Positions 32,693 to 40,461 of a stretch of DNA of 47,858 nt are shown in pieces. The first letter of the stretch is position 1. The number at the start of each line of letters is the position of its first letter. The translations under genes were made by a program, and so were the position numbers. The stretch is from Candidatus Omnitrophota bacterium (GTDB lineage: Bacteria; Omnitrophota; Gorgyraeia; Gygaellales; Profunditerraquicolaceae): the NCBI GenBank assembly GCA_028717245.1, contig JAQUOD010000010.1, forward strand, positions 1 through 47,858. The letters run 5' to 3'. The notes beneath the pieces were generated by a model. It searched no databases, was not told where the DNA came from, and saw only the letters and a program-made list of their open reading frames with translations.

Positions 32693-33730
32693 ATGAAAGG
32701 CCTAAGGGGCTTAGCTACGGGAATAGGGAGCCTGCCGTATCGGGATGCCGACGAAGCATTAGAGGTGATATTTAAATATGTGCCGGATATCCCCTTCTGG
32801 CCGCAATTACCCAAGCGCGACATCCGTGAAGGGATGGTGGCGCAGTTTAGCGAGAATTTACCTTGTTTAAGAATAGCGCGCGAAGGTTTATTCTTTTCTG
32901 CGCTTGAAGATAAAGACAAGGAACTGGAAATTTTTTATGAGCGTATAATTGCCGGCGAAACGGATTATTTTAAAATAAGCAAGGATTTTGCCTTAGGCCT
33001 CTATAAATTTTACCAGAGATTAGAGAATTCCGATCTAAAAAATATAGAGTTTATTAAATGCCAGATTACCGGGCCGTTTACTTTTGCCGCCAGCATAAAG
33101 GATGAAAAGGGGAAGGCGCTTTTACACGATAGCGTGTTTATGCAGGCAATTTTAAAAGGCCTGCAGATGAAGGCGCTCTGGCAGATAAAACTTTTTAAAA
33201 AATTCGGCAAGAAGATAATTATGTTCCTGGATGAGCCGTATCTGGGCTGTTTTGGCTCTGCCTACACGCCTATAAACAGGGAGGATGTGGTTAAGGGGTT
33301 ATCGGAGCTTACAGGCCCCATAAAGTCCGATAATGTCTTGATAGGAGTCCACTGCTGCGGCAATACGGATTGGTCTATTTTTACGGATATCCAGGCCATA
33401 GATATTATCAATTTCGATGCCTTTGGTTTTTTAGATAAACTCGTTCTTTACGCAGGCAATCTCAACGATTTCTTAAAAAGAGGAGGCATCCTCTGTTGGG
33501 GCATAGTGCCGACACAGGAATTTACCGGCCAAGAGACCGTCGCATCCTTTGAAAAAAAGATCAAAGAAGGCATAGATATATTAGGTAAAAAGGGCGTGGA
33601 TAAGGATTTATTGTTAAGCAGGCTCTTAATCAGCCCGGCTTGCGGCCTGGGCACGCTGGATATCCGGAAATCGGAGAATATATTTAGATTACTTTCAGAG
33701 TTATCCTCGTCTATCGGAAAAACTCCCTAA
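32693..33730 (+). CDS. Methionine synthase II (MetE C-terminal-like) family protein
   Basis: A 345-residue UROD/MetE-like TIM-barrel protein. The start GLATGIGSLPYRDADEALEVIFKYVPDIPFWPQLPKRD is typical of the stand-alone archaeal-type and acetogen-type proteins. The zinc ligands of MetE are represented by HCCGNTDWS (His-x-Cys) and the late Cys in SPACGLGTLD. It lacks the MetE N-terminal domain, so the methyl donor may be a methylcobalamin protein or other carrier. It would complete a cycle with MetK and AhcY. ATG 32693 follows GGGAG. Confidence 0.8.
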   Translation: MKGLRGLATGIGSLPYRDADEALEVIFKYVPDIPFWPQLPKRDIREGMVAQFSENLPCLRIAREGLFFSALEDKDKELEIFYERIIAGETDYFKISKDFALGLYKFYQRLENSDLKNIEFIKCQITGPFTFAASIKDEKGKALLHDSVFMQAILKGLQMKALWQIKLFKKFGKKIIMFLDEPYLGCFGSAYTPINREDVVKGLSELTGPIKSDNVLIGVHCCGNTDWSIFTDIQAIDIINFDAFGFLDKLVLYAGNLNDFLKRGGILCWGIVPTQEFTGQETVASFEKKIKEGIDILGKKGVDKDLLLSRLLISPACGLGTLDIRKSENIFRLLSELSSSIGKTP

Positions 33731-33741
33731 AAATAAATTGT

Positions 33742-33770
33742 TTGACAAGTTAACTTAAAAATTATATTAT
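33742..33770 (+). promoter_or_regulatory. Consensus sigma-70 promoter for the por operon
   Basis: A perfect TTGACA (33742-33747) is 17 bp from TATTAT (33765-33770). Expected initiation near 33777 gives a leader of about 80 nt that carries a short ORF and the second copy of the CCCCGCCCTTCCT hairpin. Confidence 0.75.
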
Positions 33771-33802
33771 AGAGAAGTCTTTTTTTAAGGAGGCAAGGGA
33801 TT

Positions 33803-33860
33803 AGATGAACCCCGCCCTTCCTAAGAGGGCTGGGATAGAACAGAAAGGAAGGGCGGGGTG
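33803..33860 (+). promoter_or_regulatory. Hairpin element (copy 2) enclosing the porG ribosome-binding site and start codon
   Basis: CCCCGCCCTTCCT (33810-33822) pairs perfectly with AGGAAGGGCGGGG (33846-33858). The last G is the first base of the porG GTG, exactly as for tsf at 1331. Shared with copy 1 are TAGATGAACCCCGCCCTTCC at the left, TAGAACAGAAA in the loop and AGGAAGGGYGGGGTGAA at the right. Loop length differs (23 against 52 nt). Sequestration of initiation is the natural reading, with relief by translation of the enclosed short ORF. Confidence 0.65.
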
Positions 33861-33861
33861 A
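33805..33861 (+). CDS. Putative 18-residue leader peptide overlapping porG
   Basis: ATG 33805 has AAGGAGG (33787-33793) upstream and encodes MNPALPKRAGIEQKGRAG. The TGA stop (33859-33861) overlaps the porG GTG in the pattern GTGA, a typical translational-coupling arrangement. Ribosomes translating it would melt the hairpin. It also starts MNPALPK at the tsf copy, because the left arm is shared. Whether it is translated is not known. Confidence 0.35.
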   Translation: MNPALPKRAGIEQKGRAG

Positions 33862-34403
33862 AAGAAATACGCATCCACGCGCGCGCGGGCCAGGGCGCGA
33901 TTACTACGGCGGCATTATTAGGGTATGCCTATTTTTTAAAAGGTATGTACCCTTATGCCTTTCCGAATTTCGGCGCAGCCAGGATGGGAGCGCCCATGAA
34001 TGCCTTTGTGCGCGTAGATGCCAAGCCTGTGCGCCTGCGCAGCCAAATATATGAACCCGATTATGTTCTGGTAATGGACTCAACCCTGATGCGCGGCTTT
34101 AATTGTTTTTCCGGCCTGCAAGAGAACGGCGTAGCTATTATTAATGATAAAGAGGGCGCGGAAGCGCCCAAGGTAAAGGCAAAACAAAAAATATTTGTGG
34201 TCCCTGCTACTGAAATTGCCCTGAAGGCCATAGGCCGGCCATTAGGTAATACTACATTAATCGGGGCTTTTGCCGCTGCCACAGGAGAATTAGATTTAGA
34301 CACTCTATTGCAGGTGGTGAAAAAGCGGTTTTCCGGCAAGGCGCAGGAAGGGAATATTCAGGCTATCACGCAGGGATATGAATATATTAAGAAAGCTGTT
34401 TAA
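33858..34403 (+). CDS. porG: 2-oxoacid:ferredoxin oxidoreductase, gamma subunit
   Basis: Gamma subunit of a four-subunit pyruvate/2-oxoacid ferredoxin oxidoreductase (POR_N-independent catalytic_gamma domain). The 181-residue protein has EIRIHARAGQGAITTAALLGYA at the start, then FPNFGAARMGAPMNAFVRVD, and ends with the IGAFAAATGELDLDTL block. The gene order gamma-delta-alpha-beta matches archaeal and Thermotoga por operons. GTG 33858 lies inside the hairpin element. The acid specificity (pyruvate or branched 2-oxoacid) cannot be fixed, though pyruvate is the most likely. Confidence 0.9.
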   Translation: MKEIRIHARAGQGAITTAALLGYAYFLKGMYPYAFPNFGAARMGAPMNAFVRVDAKPVRLRSQIYEPDYVLVMDSTLMRGFNCFSGLQENGVAIINDKEGAEAPKVKAKQKIFVVPATEIALKAIGRPLGNTTLIGAFAAATGELDLDTLLQVVKKRFSGKAQEGNIQAITQGYEYIKKAV

Positions 34404-34405
34404 AT

Positions 34406-34429
34406 GTTTGAAAGTTTGAAAGTTTAAAC
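34406..34429 (+). repeat. Three tandem GTTTGAAA-type octamers
   Basis: GTTTGAAA (34406), GTTTGAAA (34414) and GTTTAAAC (34422) sit in perfect phase, filling the 29-bp gap between porG and porD. The porD ATG follows four bases later without any Shine-Dalgarno. Only a short self-complementary end (GTTTAAAC) can pair, so it looks like a single arm. Confidence 0.6.
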
Positions 34430-34432
34430 GTT

Positions 34433-34705
34433 ATGTTCGGACCATTAATAGTAAAACCCGCTAAGTCTAAAGGCGATAAGACCGGCTCCTGGAGAGTTAA
34501 GGCCAGGCCAAAATTCCTGCAGAAAAATTGTATTGCCTGTAAGATGTGCGCCTTAATTTGCCCGGAAAATTGCATACAGGGTAAAGAAAAAAACACATAT
34601 ATACCTGATTATAATTATTGCAAAGGCTGCGGACTCTGCGTTCAGATATGCCCCAAAGCCGATATCGAGATGGTAGAAGAGGTTACTGAAGGAGAAAAGA
34701 AGTGA
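34433..34705 (+). CDS. porD: 2-oxoacid:ferredoxin oxidoreductase, delta (ferredoxin) subunit
   Basis: A 90-residue subunit carrying two [4Fe-4S] clusters. The two motifs are CIACKMCALICPENC (about residues 33-47) and CKGCGLCVQICPKAD (about 63-77), in classical CxxCxxCxxxCP spacing. The N-terminal GSWRVKARPKFLQKNC segment is typical for PorD. It would pass electrons from the alpha/beta catalytic site to soluble ferredoxin. Start ATG 34433 lacks a ribosome-binding site and lies behind an octamer array. Confidence 0.92.
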   Translation: MFGPLIVKPAKSKGDKTGSWRVKARPKFLQKNCIACKMCALICPENCIQGKEKNTYIPDYNYCKGCGLCVQICPKADIEMVEEVTEGEKK

Positions 34706-34779
34706 CCCTTTGACTCGCTTTGCTCGCTTGAGGGCCATCCTGAGCAAGCGGCGAACGGAGGGAGGAGATTGTCGAACGG
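34706..34779. repeat. GC-rich repeat-like spacer before porA
   Basis: This stretch carries GCTTGAGG...CCTGAGCAAGC-type inverted blocks (34727-34750) and CGCTTTGCTCGCTTGAGGG. Sequences of this style recur as dispersed repeats in many uncultured genomes. The porA ribosome-binding site GGAGGGAGGAG (34757-34767) lies at its end. No ORF is seen. Confidence 0.4.
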
Positions 34780-35967
34780 ATGAAAGAGTTTTTGGAAGGT
34801 TCTCGCGCGGTTGCCGAAATCGTCAGGCTTTGTAAGCCGGGAGTTATTTCCGCTTATCCTATTACTCCCCAGACGCACATAGTAGAAGAGCTGGCCCAGA
34901 TGGTAGCCGACGGAGAACTGAACTCCCAGTTTGTTAACGTAGAAAGCGAACATTCGGCAGCGTCGGTAGTCTTAGGCGCTGTTGCTACAGGCGTGCGCGC
35001 TTTTACTGCCACCAGCTCACAGGGCTTACTTTATATGGCAGAGGTGCTTTTTAATATTTCAGGGATGCGCCTGCCTTTAGTTATGACTTGCGCCAACCGG
35101 GCGATATCCGCGCCGATTAATATCTGGAATGACCAGCAGGACTCTGTATCCTTGCGGGATTCGGGCTGGATACAATTATACGCGGAGAATAACCAGGAGG
35201 TAATTGACTTTCATCTCTTAGGTTACCGCTTAAGCGAGGATAAATCCATTATGCTTCCGGTAATGGTTTGTATGGACGGCTTTATATTGACGCACGGGAT
35301 GGAAGCGGTGGATATGCCCCAGCAGGATCAGGTGGATAAATTTCTGCCTCCCTATAAACCTTTGTATAAGTTAGATACTGCCGAGCCGCTAACTATGGGC
35401 CCACTGGCAGACCCGGATTGCTATCTGGAGGCGCGTTTTGCCATTCAGGAGACCTTTAAGGATGTCTTGAAAAAGATCCCCGAGATTTGCGCGGAATTCA
35501 AGAGCCAGTTCGGCCGGGATTATAAAGACGGGCTGGTTGAGGAGTATTATATTAAGGACGCGGAAAAAGTCATTGTGGCTATGGGTTCGGTATGCGGGAC
35601 GATTAAGGAAGCCGTGGATGCGCAAAGGGCAAAGGGTAAAAAAGTCGGCCTCTTAAAAATTATTTCTTACCGGCCATTTCCTTATAGCCGCGTGTACGAT
35701 ATGTTAAAAGACGTGCCTAAGGTTGCTGTTTTGGATAAGGCGGTCTCTTTGGGCGCTTATGCGCCTTTGGCTGTGGAGATAAAAGCGGCATTCTTCGGCA
35801 AGAAAAAAACGCCTAAAATAATCAGCAGTTTTGTAGCGGGTTTAGGCGGCAGGGATATCACGCTTGAGTCAATAAGAGATATATTCGCTAAATTAAACCA
35901 GAAAGAAGTTAATCTGGAGTTCATTGATTTAAAACCCGAATTGCTTAAAGAGGCATATGGAGAATAA
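34780..35967 (+). CDS. porA: 2-oxoacid:ferredoxin oxidoreductase, alpha subunit
   Basis: The 395-residue alpha subunit holds the thiamine-binding pyrimidine domain. MKEFLEGSRAVAEIVRLCKPGVISAYPITPQTHIVEELA carries the family start; the conserved VESEHSAASVVLGAVATGVRAFTATSSQGLLYMAE follows, and PLVMTCANRAISAPINIWNDQQDS is the core loop. The C-terminal VIVAMGSVCGTIKEAVD domain is the transketolase-C-like part. ATG 34780 has a GGAGGGAGGAG site upstream. Its end overlaps porB by 11 bp. Confidence 0.94.
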   Translation: MKEFLEGSRAVAEIVRLCKPGVISAYPITPQTHIVEELAQMVADGELNSQFVNVESEHSAASVVLGAVATGVRAFTATSSQGLLYMAEVLFNISGMRLPLVMTCANRAISAPINIWNDQQDSVSLRDSGWIQLYAENNQEVIDFHLLGYRLSEDKSIMLPVMVCMDGFILTHGMEAVDMPQQDQVDKFLPPYKPLYKLDTAEPLTMGPLADPDCYLEARFAIQETFKDVLKKIPEICAEFKSQFGRDYKDGLVEEYYIKDAEKVIVAMGSVCGTIKEAVDAQRAKGKKVGLLKIISYRPFPYSRVYDMLKDVPKVAVLDKAVSLGAYAPLAVEIKAAFFGKKKTPKIISSFVAGLGGRDITLESIRDIFAKLNQKEVNLEFIDLKPELLKEAYGE

Positions 35968-36838
35968 CCCTTTGTTTAAACCCGGGCATACTGCCTGCGC
36001 AGGTTGCGGGCAGTCTTTAGGGGCGCGTTTAGTCATCGAGGCTGCCGGCAGTAATACTGTGGTGGTCAATAACACCGGATGCCTGGAGGTATTTTCTACC
36101 AAGTATCCCGAGACAGCTTGGAATGTGCCTTGGATTCATTCCCTTTTTGAGAATGCCGCAGCAGTCGCCTCCGGAGTAGAGGCAGCCCTTATCTATTTAG
36201 GCAAAAAAGATACTACTAATGTGATTGCCCAGGCAGGCGACGGCGGCACAGCCGATATCGGCCTGCAGGCGCTATCCGGGATGTTAGAGCGCGGGCATGA
36301 TATCTTGTATGTCTGTTATGACAACGAGGCCTATATGAATACCGGCGTGCAGCGCAGCGGCCTGACGCCATTTCATACCAATACTACTACCAGCCCCACG
36401 GGCAGCAAATCTCAGGGCAATATCCGTCCCAAAAAACCCATGCCGGAGATCGCCAATGCCCACGGCATACCTTATGTGGCTACTGCTTCTGTCGGATTTC
36501 CCCAGGACCTGCAGCGTAAGGTAAAAAAAGCCATATCCATCAAAGGCCCTAAATATATCCAGATACACGTGCCCTGTCCTCTGGGCTGGCGCCATGAGAC
36601 TAACCTGACCTATCAAATCGCTAAGCTTGCGGTAGAGACGGGTTTATATCCTTTGATTGAATACGAAAATGGCCAATTGACAGCGGTGCGTAAGGTTACA
36701 CAGCCTAAGCCCGTAGAGGAATACCTTAAACCCCAGGGCAGGTTTAAACATATATTAGCTAACCCTGAAGAAATAAGGAAGATTCAGGAGATCGCGGATA
36801 ATAACATTAAGAAATATAATCTAAAAGCCGAAACTTAA
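35957..36838 (+). CDS. porB: 2-oxoacid:ferredoxin oxidoreductase, beta subunit
   Basis: The 293-residue beta subunit binds the diphosphate of thiamine and a proximal [4Fe-4S] cluster. Cluster cysteines are in GHTACAGCGQSL and later NTGCLEVF. The ThDP-binding AQAGDGGTADIGLQALSG carries the GDG and its downstream YDNEAYMNTGVQRS motif. THTHR-like loops (HTNTTTSPTGSKSQGN) fit PorB of the pyruvate clade. It completes the gamma-delta-alpha-beta operon. The stop is followed directly by an octamer palindrome. Confidence 0.94.
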   Translation: MENNPLFKPGHTACAGCGQSLGARLVIEAAGSNTVVVNNTGCLEVFSTKYPETAWNVPWIHSLFENAAAVASGVEAALIYLGKKDTTNVIAQAGDGGTADIGLQALSGMLERGHDILYVCYDNEAYMNTGVQRSGLTPFHTNTTTSPTGSKSQGNIRPKKPMPEIANAHGIPYVATASVGFPQDLQRKVKKAISIKGPKYIQIHVPCPLGWRHETNLTYQIAKLAVETGLYPLIEYENGQLTAVRKVTQPKPVEEYLKPQGRFKHILANPEEIRKIQEIADNNIKKYNLKAET

Positions 36839-36839
36839 T

Positions 36840-36910
36840 GTGTCAAGGTGTCAATGTATCAGAGTGTCAAAGAAAAACTTTGATACCTTGATACTTTGAT
36901 ACTATGACAC
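36840..36910. repeat. Phased palindrome of GTRTCANN octamers, copy 2
   Basis: Each arm is exactly four octamers plus a G. Left: GTGTCAAG, GTGTCAAT, GTATCAGA, GTGTCAAA (36840-36872). Right, read on the opposite strand: GTGTCATA, GTATCAAA, GTATCAAG, GTATCAAA (36878-36910). The loop is AAAAA. It is the most regular member of the class and fills the porB-ferritin gap. Confidence 0.85.
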
Positions 36911-36930
36911 CAATTAAAGGAGGTGTAAAA

Positions 36931-37410
36931 ATGGGTAAACAAGCAAGGGCAATAGTGGAATTGAGTTTAAAGGAACTGGTCAAGGACCTGAACAAGGCAT
37001 ATGCGGATGAGTGGTTAGCATTCTATCTTTATACGTATATGGCACTAATGGTTTCAGGCAAGGCCTACGAAGATATACAGGAGTTTTTGAACAAGATCGC
37101 TAAAGATGAATTAGAACATGCGCAGGAAGTCGCGGATATGATTATTAAGTTAGGTGGCATACCCATTGCCAATCCTATGGAACTGGAAAAGAACGCCAAC
37201 AGTCCCTATATGATGCCGCCAAAGAACAGTTCCGATATCAACAGGATTATACGCATAGTCTTAGAAGCTGAAGCAGGCGCGATCGATGTCTACAATAAAA
37301 TCGCCAAGAAGACTTTAGGCAAAGACAACGTTACTTATCAGTTAGTCACGCATATATTATCCGAAGAAGTAGACCACGAAGAGACGTTTGAAAATCTATT
37401 AGAGAGATAA
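36931..37410 (+). CDS. Ferritin-like diiron protein
   Basis: A 159-residue four-helix protein of the ferritin-like/bacterioferritin-related superfamily. Diiron ligands are in the pattern YADEWLAFYLYTYMA, KDELEHAQEVADMI (ExxH), LEAEAGAIDVYNKIA and LSEEVDHEETFENLLE (ExxH). It may store iron or scavenge peroxide, a sensible partner for the oxygen-sensitive Por enzyme. ATG 36931 has AAAGGAGGTG upstream; the longer frame to 36904 runs into palindrome DNA. Confidence 0.85.
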   Translation: MGKQARAIVELSLKELVKDLNKAYADEWLAFYLYTYMALMVSGKAYEDIQEFLNKIAKDELEHAQEVADMIIKLGGIPIANPMELEKNANSPYMMPPKNSSDINRIIRIVLEAEAGAIDVYNKIAKKTLGKDNVTYQLVTHILSEEVDHEETFENLLER

Positions 37411-37420
37411 TTTAAAAAAC

Positions 37421-37509
37421 AGCTTTAAGCTGTAAGCCGTAAGCTAAAAAAAGAAAGTTAATTTTACATATTGAAAAGCTTATAGCTTAACGCTTATAAC
37501 TTACAGCTG
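37421..37509. repeat. Phased palindrome of AGCTTAN/TAAGCYN heptamers, second copy of the word
   Basis: The left arm has AGCTTTA (37421), AGCTGTA (37428), AGCCGTA (37435), then AGCT. The right arm has AGCTTAT (37477), AGCTTAA (37484), CGCTTAT (37491), AACTTAC (37498), then AGCT. Phase is 7 bp on both sides, with an A/T-rich 31-base loop. Same word family as 10268-10351. It lies between the ferritin-like gene and the ferredoxin gene. Confidence 0.7.
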
Positions 37510-37530
37510 AATACGGAGGTTGATATAACG

Positions 37531-37713
37531 ATGAGTAAGGTAAGTGTAGATGTTTCCACATGCGTGGGGTGCGGTTTATGCGAACAGTCTTGCCCGGAAG
37601 TATTCGAGGTGGGAGGCGATGGTATCGCCCACGTGAAAGCCCAAAGTTGCGCTTTACATAATCTGCAGGAAGTATCCGAGCAGTGCCCGGTTAATTCCAT
37701 TAAGATAAGTTAA
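37531..37713 (+). CDS. Monocluster ferredoxin
   Basis: A 60-residue ferredoxin with one [4Fe-4S] cluster: VDVSTCVGCGLCEQSCPEVF, and the remote fourth Cys in SEQCPVNSIKI, with a further Cys in AQSCAL. It is a likely electron acceptor for the Por complex just upstream. ATG 37531 has ACGGAGG about 10 bases before it. Confidence 0.92.
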   Translation: MSKVSVDVSTCVGCGLCEQSCPEVFEVGGDGIAHVKAQSCALHNLQEVSEQCPVNSIKIS

Positions 37714-37726
37714 GTTTTTTATGGTG

Positions 37727-37751
37727 TAGGAAAGTATAAAGCACTTTCCTA
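37727..37751. terminator. Hairpin between convergent ferredoxin and PpiD-like genes
   Basis: TAGGAAAGT (37727-37735) pairs perfectly with ACTTTCCTA (37743-37751) over a 7-base loop. No strong T-run follows on either strand, though TTTTTT precedes it. A second inverted pair, GAAAATCG (37758-37765) and CGATTTTC (37789-37796), spans the end of the minus-strand gene. A bidirectional transcript end is plausible. Confidence 0.45.
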
Positions 37752-37778
37752 ACCACTGAAAATCGCACTTTAAGGTTA

Positions 37779-39236
37779 TTACCGAAGGCGATTTTCTTGG
37801 AACGCCTGCGTTTTTCTCTTTGATTCCTCAATGAACGCGGTGAAGTATTCTATTTTTTTCTGCAGCAATAATCTTTTAGCAAATTCTTCTTTTTCTTCTT
37901 TAAATTTAGCCTCATCAATAGGGGTTTTTGTTTTTAATCTGATGATATAAAAACCCGAAGGCATCTTGATAATCTGGCTGAATTCTTTTCCTTTTAGGCT
38001 TAAAGCAGCAGTAAAAAGAGTATCCGATACGCCGACCCCCTCTATATAACCGCCATACTTAAACATACCGGTCGATTTTGATTTTAAACCATAAATATCA
38101 GCTGCTTTATTGAAATCCGCAGCCTTGGATTTATCCGGGTATGACTCCCGCAGTTTTTTCAGGCAATTTTCTATTTTTTCTTGCGCGATTTCCTGCGATT
38201 TATCTCTGATAAATTCTTCTTCTACTTTGTCTTTTATCGCTAAGAAATCAGGTATATAAGATTCTTTCCTTTCTTTCAGTTTTAATATGTAATAGTATTT
38301 ATCCATACGTATAGGCGGTGAAAATTCTCCTGTTTTTAATTTCGCAATCAAACTGAAGATTTGCGGCGACCAGCCAATACCGGGGATAGGGTCTGTCTGG
38401 CTAAAAAATCCGGTTTCCTTTATTTCCAGGCCAAACGCTTTGGCTACTTTTACGAAATCTTCCCTTTTATTTAAGCGCCAGAAGAGTTTCTTGATTTTAT
38501 CCTGCGTTGCCTCTTCGTCTGTATCTTTGGCGGGCAAAGAGAGGTATTCTATATTAAAAGAAACAGGCTGCTTGAATTTAAGGGGATTTTTTGTGAAATA
38601 ACCTTTTAAGCCTTCTTCAGAGGCATTTACCTCTTTTATAAAATCAGCCGGTATAGCGGCAATATAATACAGGTCTATCTGTTCGTTTATTTTTTCGTAT
38701 TCTTGCCTGGTTATTTCCTCGGATATGCGTATATCGTCGGTAAGTTTTTTGTAAAGTTTTGAGATAGCCAGGTTTTGCCGGGCCTGTTCTTCAAAAACGC
38801 GCGGCTGGGTGCGGAAGACATACTGCAGCATCTGGGAGTATACCTGATTATTAAAGCGCCCGTTTTTATCCAGGAAGAAGGGATAGCCCTGGATTAATTC
38901 CACAACCTCTTTATCGCTTGCGTTTATTTTTCGTTTTTTTGCCTCGGCCAACAAAATCAATCTTTCCCAGGCCTGAGATTCCAGGTTGAGATTTTTTTCT
39001 ATTTCTGAGAGATTATCCCCGAATTGGATGATTGCCTGGTTTTTTACCGCATCCAGGGCGTCTTTATATTGCAGGGGCGTTATCTTCTTGCCGTAGATTA
39101 TTCCGACATAAGTAGCTTCCTGTTTGTTACGCATAAAACTGCCGAAACCCCAGAATACGAATGCCGGCACAATCAGGAGTATGAGGACAATCCAGATTTT
39201 TTTCGCTGTTTTCTTATGGCGTAATTTCTTAAGCAT
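37779..39236 (-). CDS. SurA/PpiD-like peptidyl-prolyl isomerase (periplasmic chaperone)
   Basis: A 485-residue membrane-anchored chaperone. One N-terminal transmembrane helix (about residues 11-32, KKIWIVLILLIVPAFVFWGFGSF) precedes a SurA_N/PpiD_N helical domain that includes GYPFFLDKNGRFNNQVYSQMLQ. Two weak PpiC-like regions follow (about 230-330 and 375-445, the latter with GVSDTLFTAALSLKGKEFS). ATG at 39236 has AAGAGGTGAAG before it; the longer frame adds 14 residues. It is the only gene on the minus strand and is transcribed from a shared divergent region with gspF. Confidence 0.85.
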   Translation of the reverse strand: MLKKLRHKKTAKKIWIVLILLIVPAFVFWGFGSFMRNKQEATYVGIIYGKKITPLQYKDALDAVKNQAIIQFGDNLSEIEKNLNLESQAWERLILLAEAKKRKINASDKEVVELIQGYPFFLDKNGRFNNQVYSQMLQYVFRTQPRVFEEQARQNLAISKLYKKLTDDIRISEEITRQEYEKINEQIDLYYIAAIPADFIKEVNASEEGLKGYFTKNPLKFKQPVSFNIEYLSLPAKDTDEEATQDKIKKLFWRLNKREDFVKVAKAFGLEIKETGFFSQTDPIPGIGWSPQIFSLIAKLKTGEFSPPIRMDKYYYILKLKERKESYIPDFLAIKDKVEEEFIRDKSQEIAQEKIENCLKKLRESYPDKSKAADFNKAADIYGLKSKSTGMFKYGGYIEGVGVSDTLFTAALSLKGKEFSQIIKMPSGFYIIRLKTKTPIDEAKFKEEKEEFAKRLLLQKKIEYFTAFIEESKRKTQAFQENRLR

Positions 39237-39260
39237 TGCTTCACCTCTTTTTAAGGATTT

Positions 39261-39288
39261 ATTATAATTCAAAATCACAATATTGCAA
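39261..39288 (-). promoter_or_regulatory. Promoter of the PpiD-like gene
   Basis: On the minus strand TTGCAA (39288-39283) is 16 bp from a perfect TATAAT (39266-39261). It is back to back with the gspF promoter. Confidence 0.5.
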
Positions 39289-39305
39289 CCATTTCTTATA
39301 GAAAA

Positions 39306-39362
39306 GGGACAGGTACAATCTCAACTTCGCACCAGGTGCCCGATTAGCTTCGCACCAGGTGC
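39306..39362 (+). repeat. GCACCAGGTGC dispersed element, copy 3
   Basis: GGGACAGGTACAATCTCAAC, then GCACCAGGTGC (39329-39339), CCGATTAGCTTC and a second GCACCAGGTGC (39352-39362). Compared with copy 1 the second palindrome has the central base flipped. It lies between the two divergent promoters, ending 12 bases before the gspF -35. Confidence 0.8.
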
Positions 39363-39374
39363 TAAATTTTGAGC

Positions 39375-39403
39375 TTTACAAAATAAACTTGGCTCGGTAT
39401 AAT
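39375..39403 (+). promoter_or_regulatory. Promoter of the secretion/pilus genes
   Basis: TTTACA (39375-39380) is 17 bp from a perfect TATAAT (39398-39403). Expected initiation near 39410 gives a 30-nt leader ending with AAGGAG and the gspF ATG. Confidence 0.65.
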
Positions 39404-39440
39404 AAAGCCGGTATCTATTCAAATCAAGGAGCCGCAAGTA

Positions 39441-40460
39441 ATGGTCATACCCTTTACACGCCAGCTATATACCCTTATAAAGACAGGTATCCCGCTTTTA
39501 AAGGCCCTGCAGATTATCTCTACGCAGCTACAGCCGGGCAGGTTCAAAAAGACTGTGGAAGGGGTAATACAGAATATCCAGGAAGGCAAGAGTTTTTCCG
39601 AGGCCTTAGGCAGCGCACCCAGGGTATTTTCCTCCTTATACATCAACATGATCAAGGCAGCGGAGGTAAGCGGCAACCTGACTGAAATACTTAAAGAACT
39701 ATCCCAGCACCTCGTCGAGAGCCGTAAGATTAACCGCCAGGTCCAGGCTGCCTTTATGTACCCCATCCTTGTTTTAATCATTGCTACCGTTATTCTGGTG
39801 GGCCTGCTGATGTTTGTCTTACCGGTCTTTATGCGCATATTTGAAGATATGGGCGGCAGCCTTCCTCCGACCACCCTGTTCCTTATTAACTTAAGCAAAT
39901 TCCTCCAGCATTGGGGCTGGATTTTTCCGGTTTTATTCGCTATTCTCTCCGTTATAGTTTTTCTGATGTCCCGCCGGCCGGCTGGTAAACAGATTATCAA
40001 TAATTTTCTCTGGCGTGTGCCTTTATTCGGCAAGCTGACTAAGATTATGGAGATAGGCAGGTTCTGCCGTACCCTGGGCACATTATTATCGTCGGGCGTG
40101 ACATTGACAAAAGCCATGGAGGTATTGTATGAGACTACCTCCGCAGTCCTGCTGCAGAATGCCTTAGAGGACATCCGTTATCAGGTAGAGCAAGGTAAGA
40201 GTCTTTCTGGCGCAATGGAGGAAACAGGATTATTCCCGTTGACCTTGGTCAGGATGATCCAGGTAGGAGAGGAGAGCGGAAAAATCGCCGATTTATTCTT
40301 AGAAATAGCGCATGACTATGAAGAAGAGGTATCATTTGCCGTTACCGGCCTATTATCCTTACTTGAGCCGGTTTTGATTGTAGTTATGGGCGCAATCGTA
40401 GGTTTTATCGTTGTCTCCTTATTCTTCCCCATCTTTACCTTAAGCGGTATGGTTAAATAA
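39441..40460 (+). CDS. Type II secretion / type IV pilus inner-membrane platform protein (GspF/PilC-like)
   Basis: A 339-residue polytopic membrane protein that organises pseudopilus assembly. Two T2SSF domains are visible: residues 1-120 (FTRQLYTLIKTGIPLLKALQ ... MIKAAEVSGNLTEIL) and 205-330 (FCRTLGTLLSSGVTLTKAMEVL ... MIQVGEESGKIADLF). Each is followed by hydrophobic helices, near 110-135, 150-172 and 305-330. It lacks the 50-60 residue N-terminal extension of typical PilC. ATG 39441 follows AAGGAG. GspE and GspG partners are not in the window. Confidence 0.92.
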   Translation: MVIPFTRQLYTLIKTGIPLLKALQIISTQLQPGRFKKTVEGVIQNIQEGKSFSEALGSAPRVFSSLYINMIKAAEVSGNLTEILKELSQHLVESRKINRQVQAAFMYPILVLIIATVILVGLLMFVLPVFMRIFEDMGGSLPPTTLFLINLSKFLQHWGWIFPVLFAILSVIVFLMSRRPAGKQIINNFLWRVPLFGKLTKIMEIGRFCRTLGTLLSSGVTLTKAMEVLYETTSAVLLQNALEDIRYQVEQGKSLSGAMEETGLFPLTLVRMIQVGEESGKIADLFLEIAHDYEEEVSFAVTGLLSLLEPVLIVVMGAIVGFIVVSLFFPIFTLSGMVK

Positions 40461-40461
40461 T

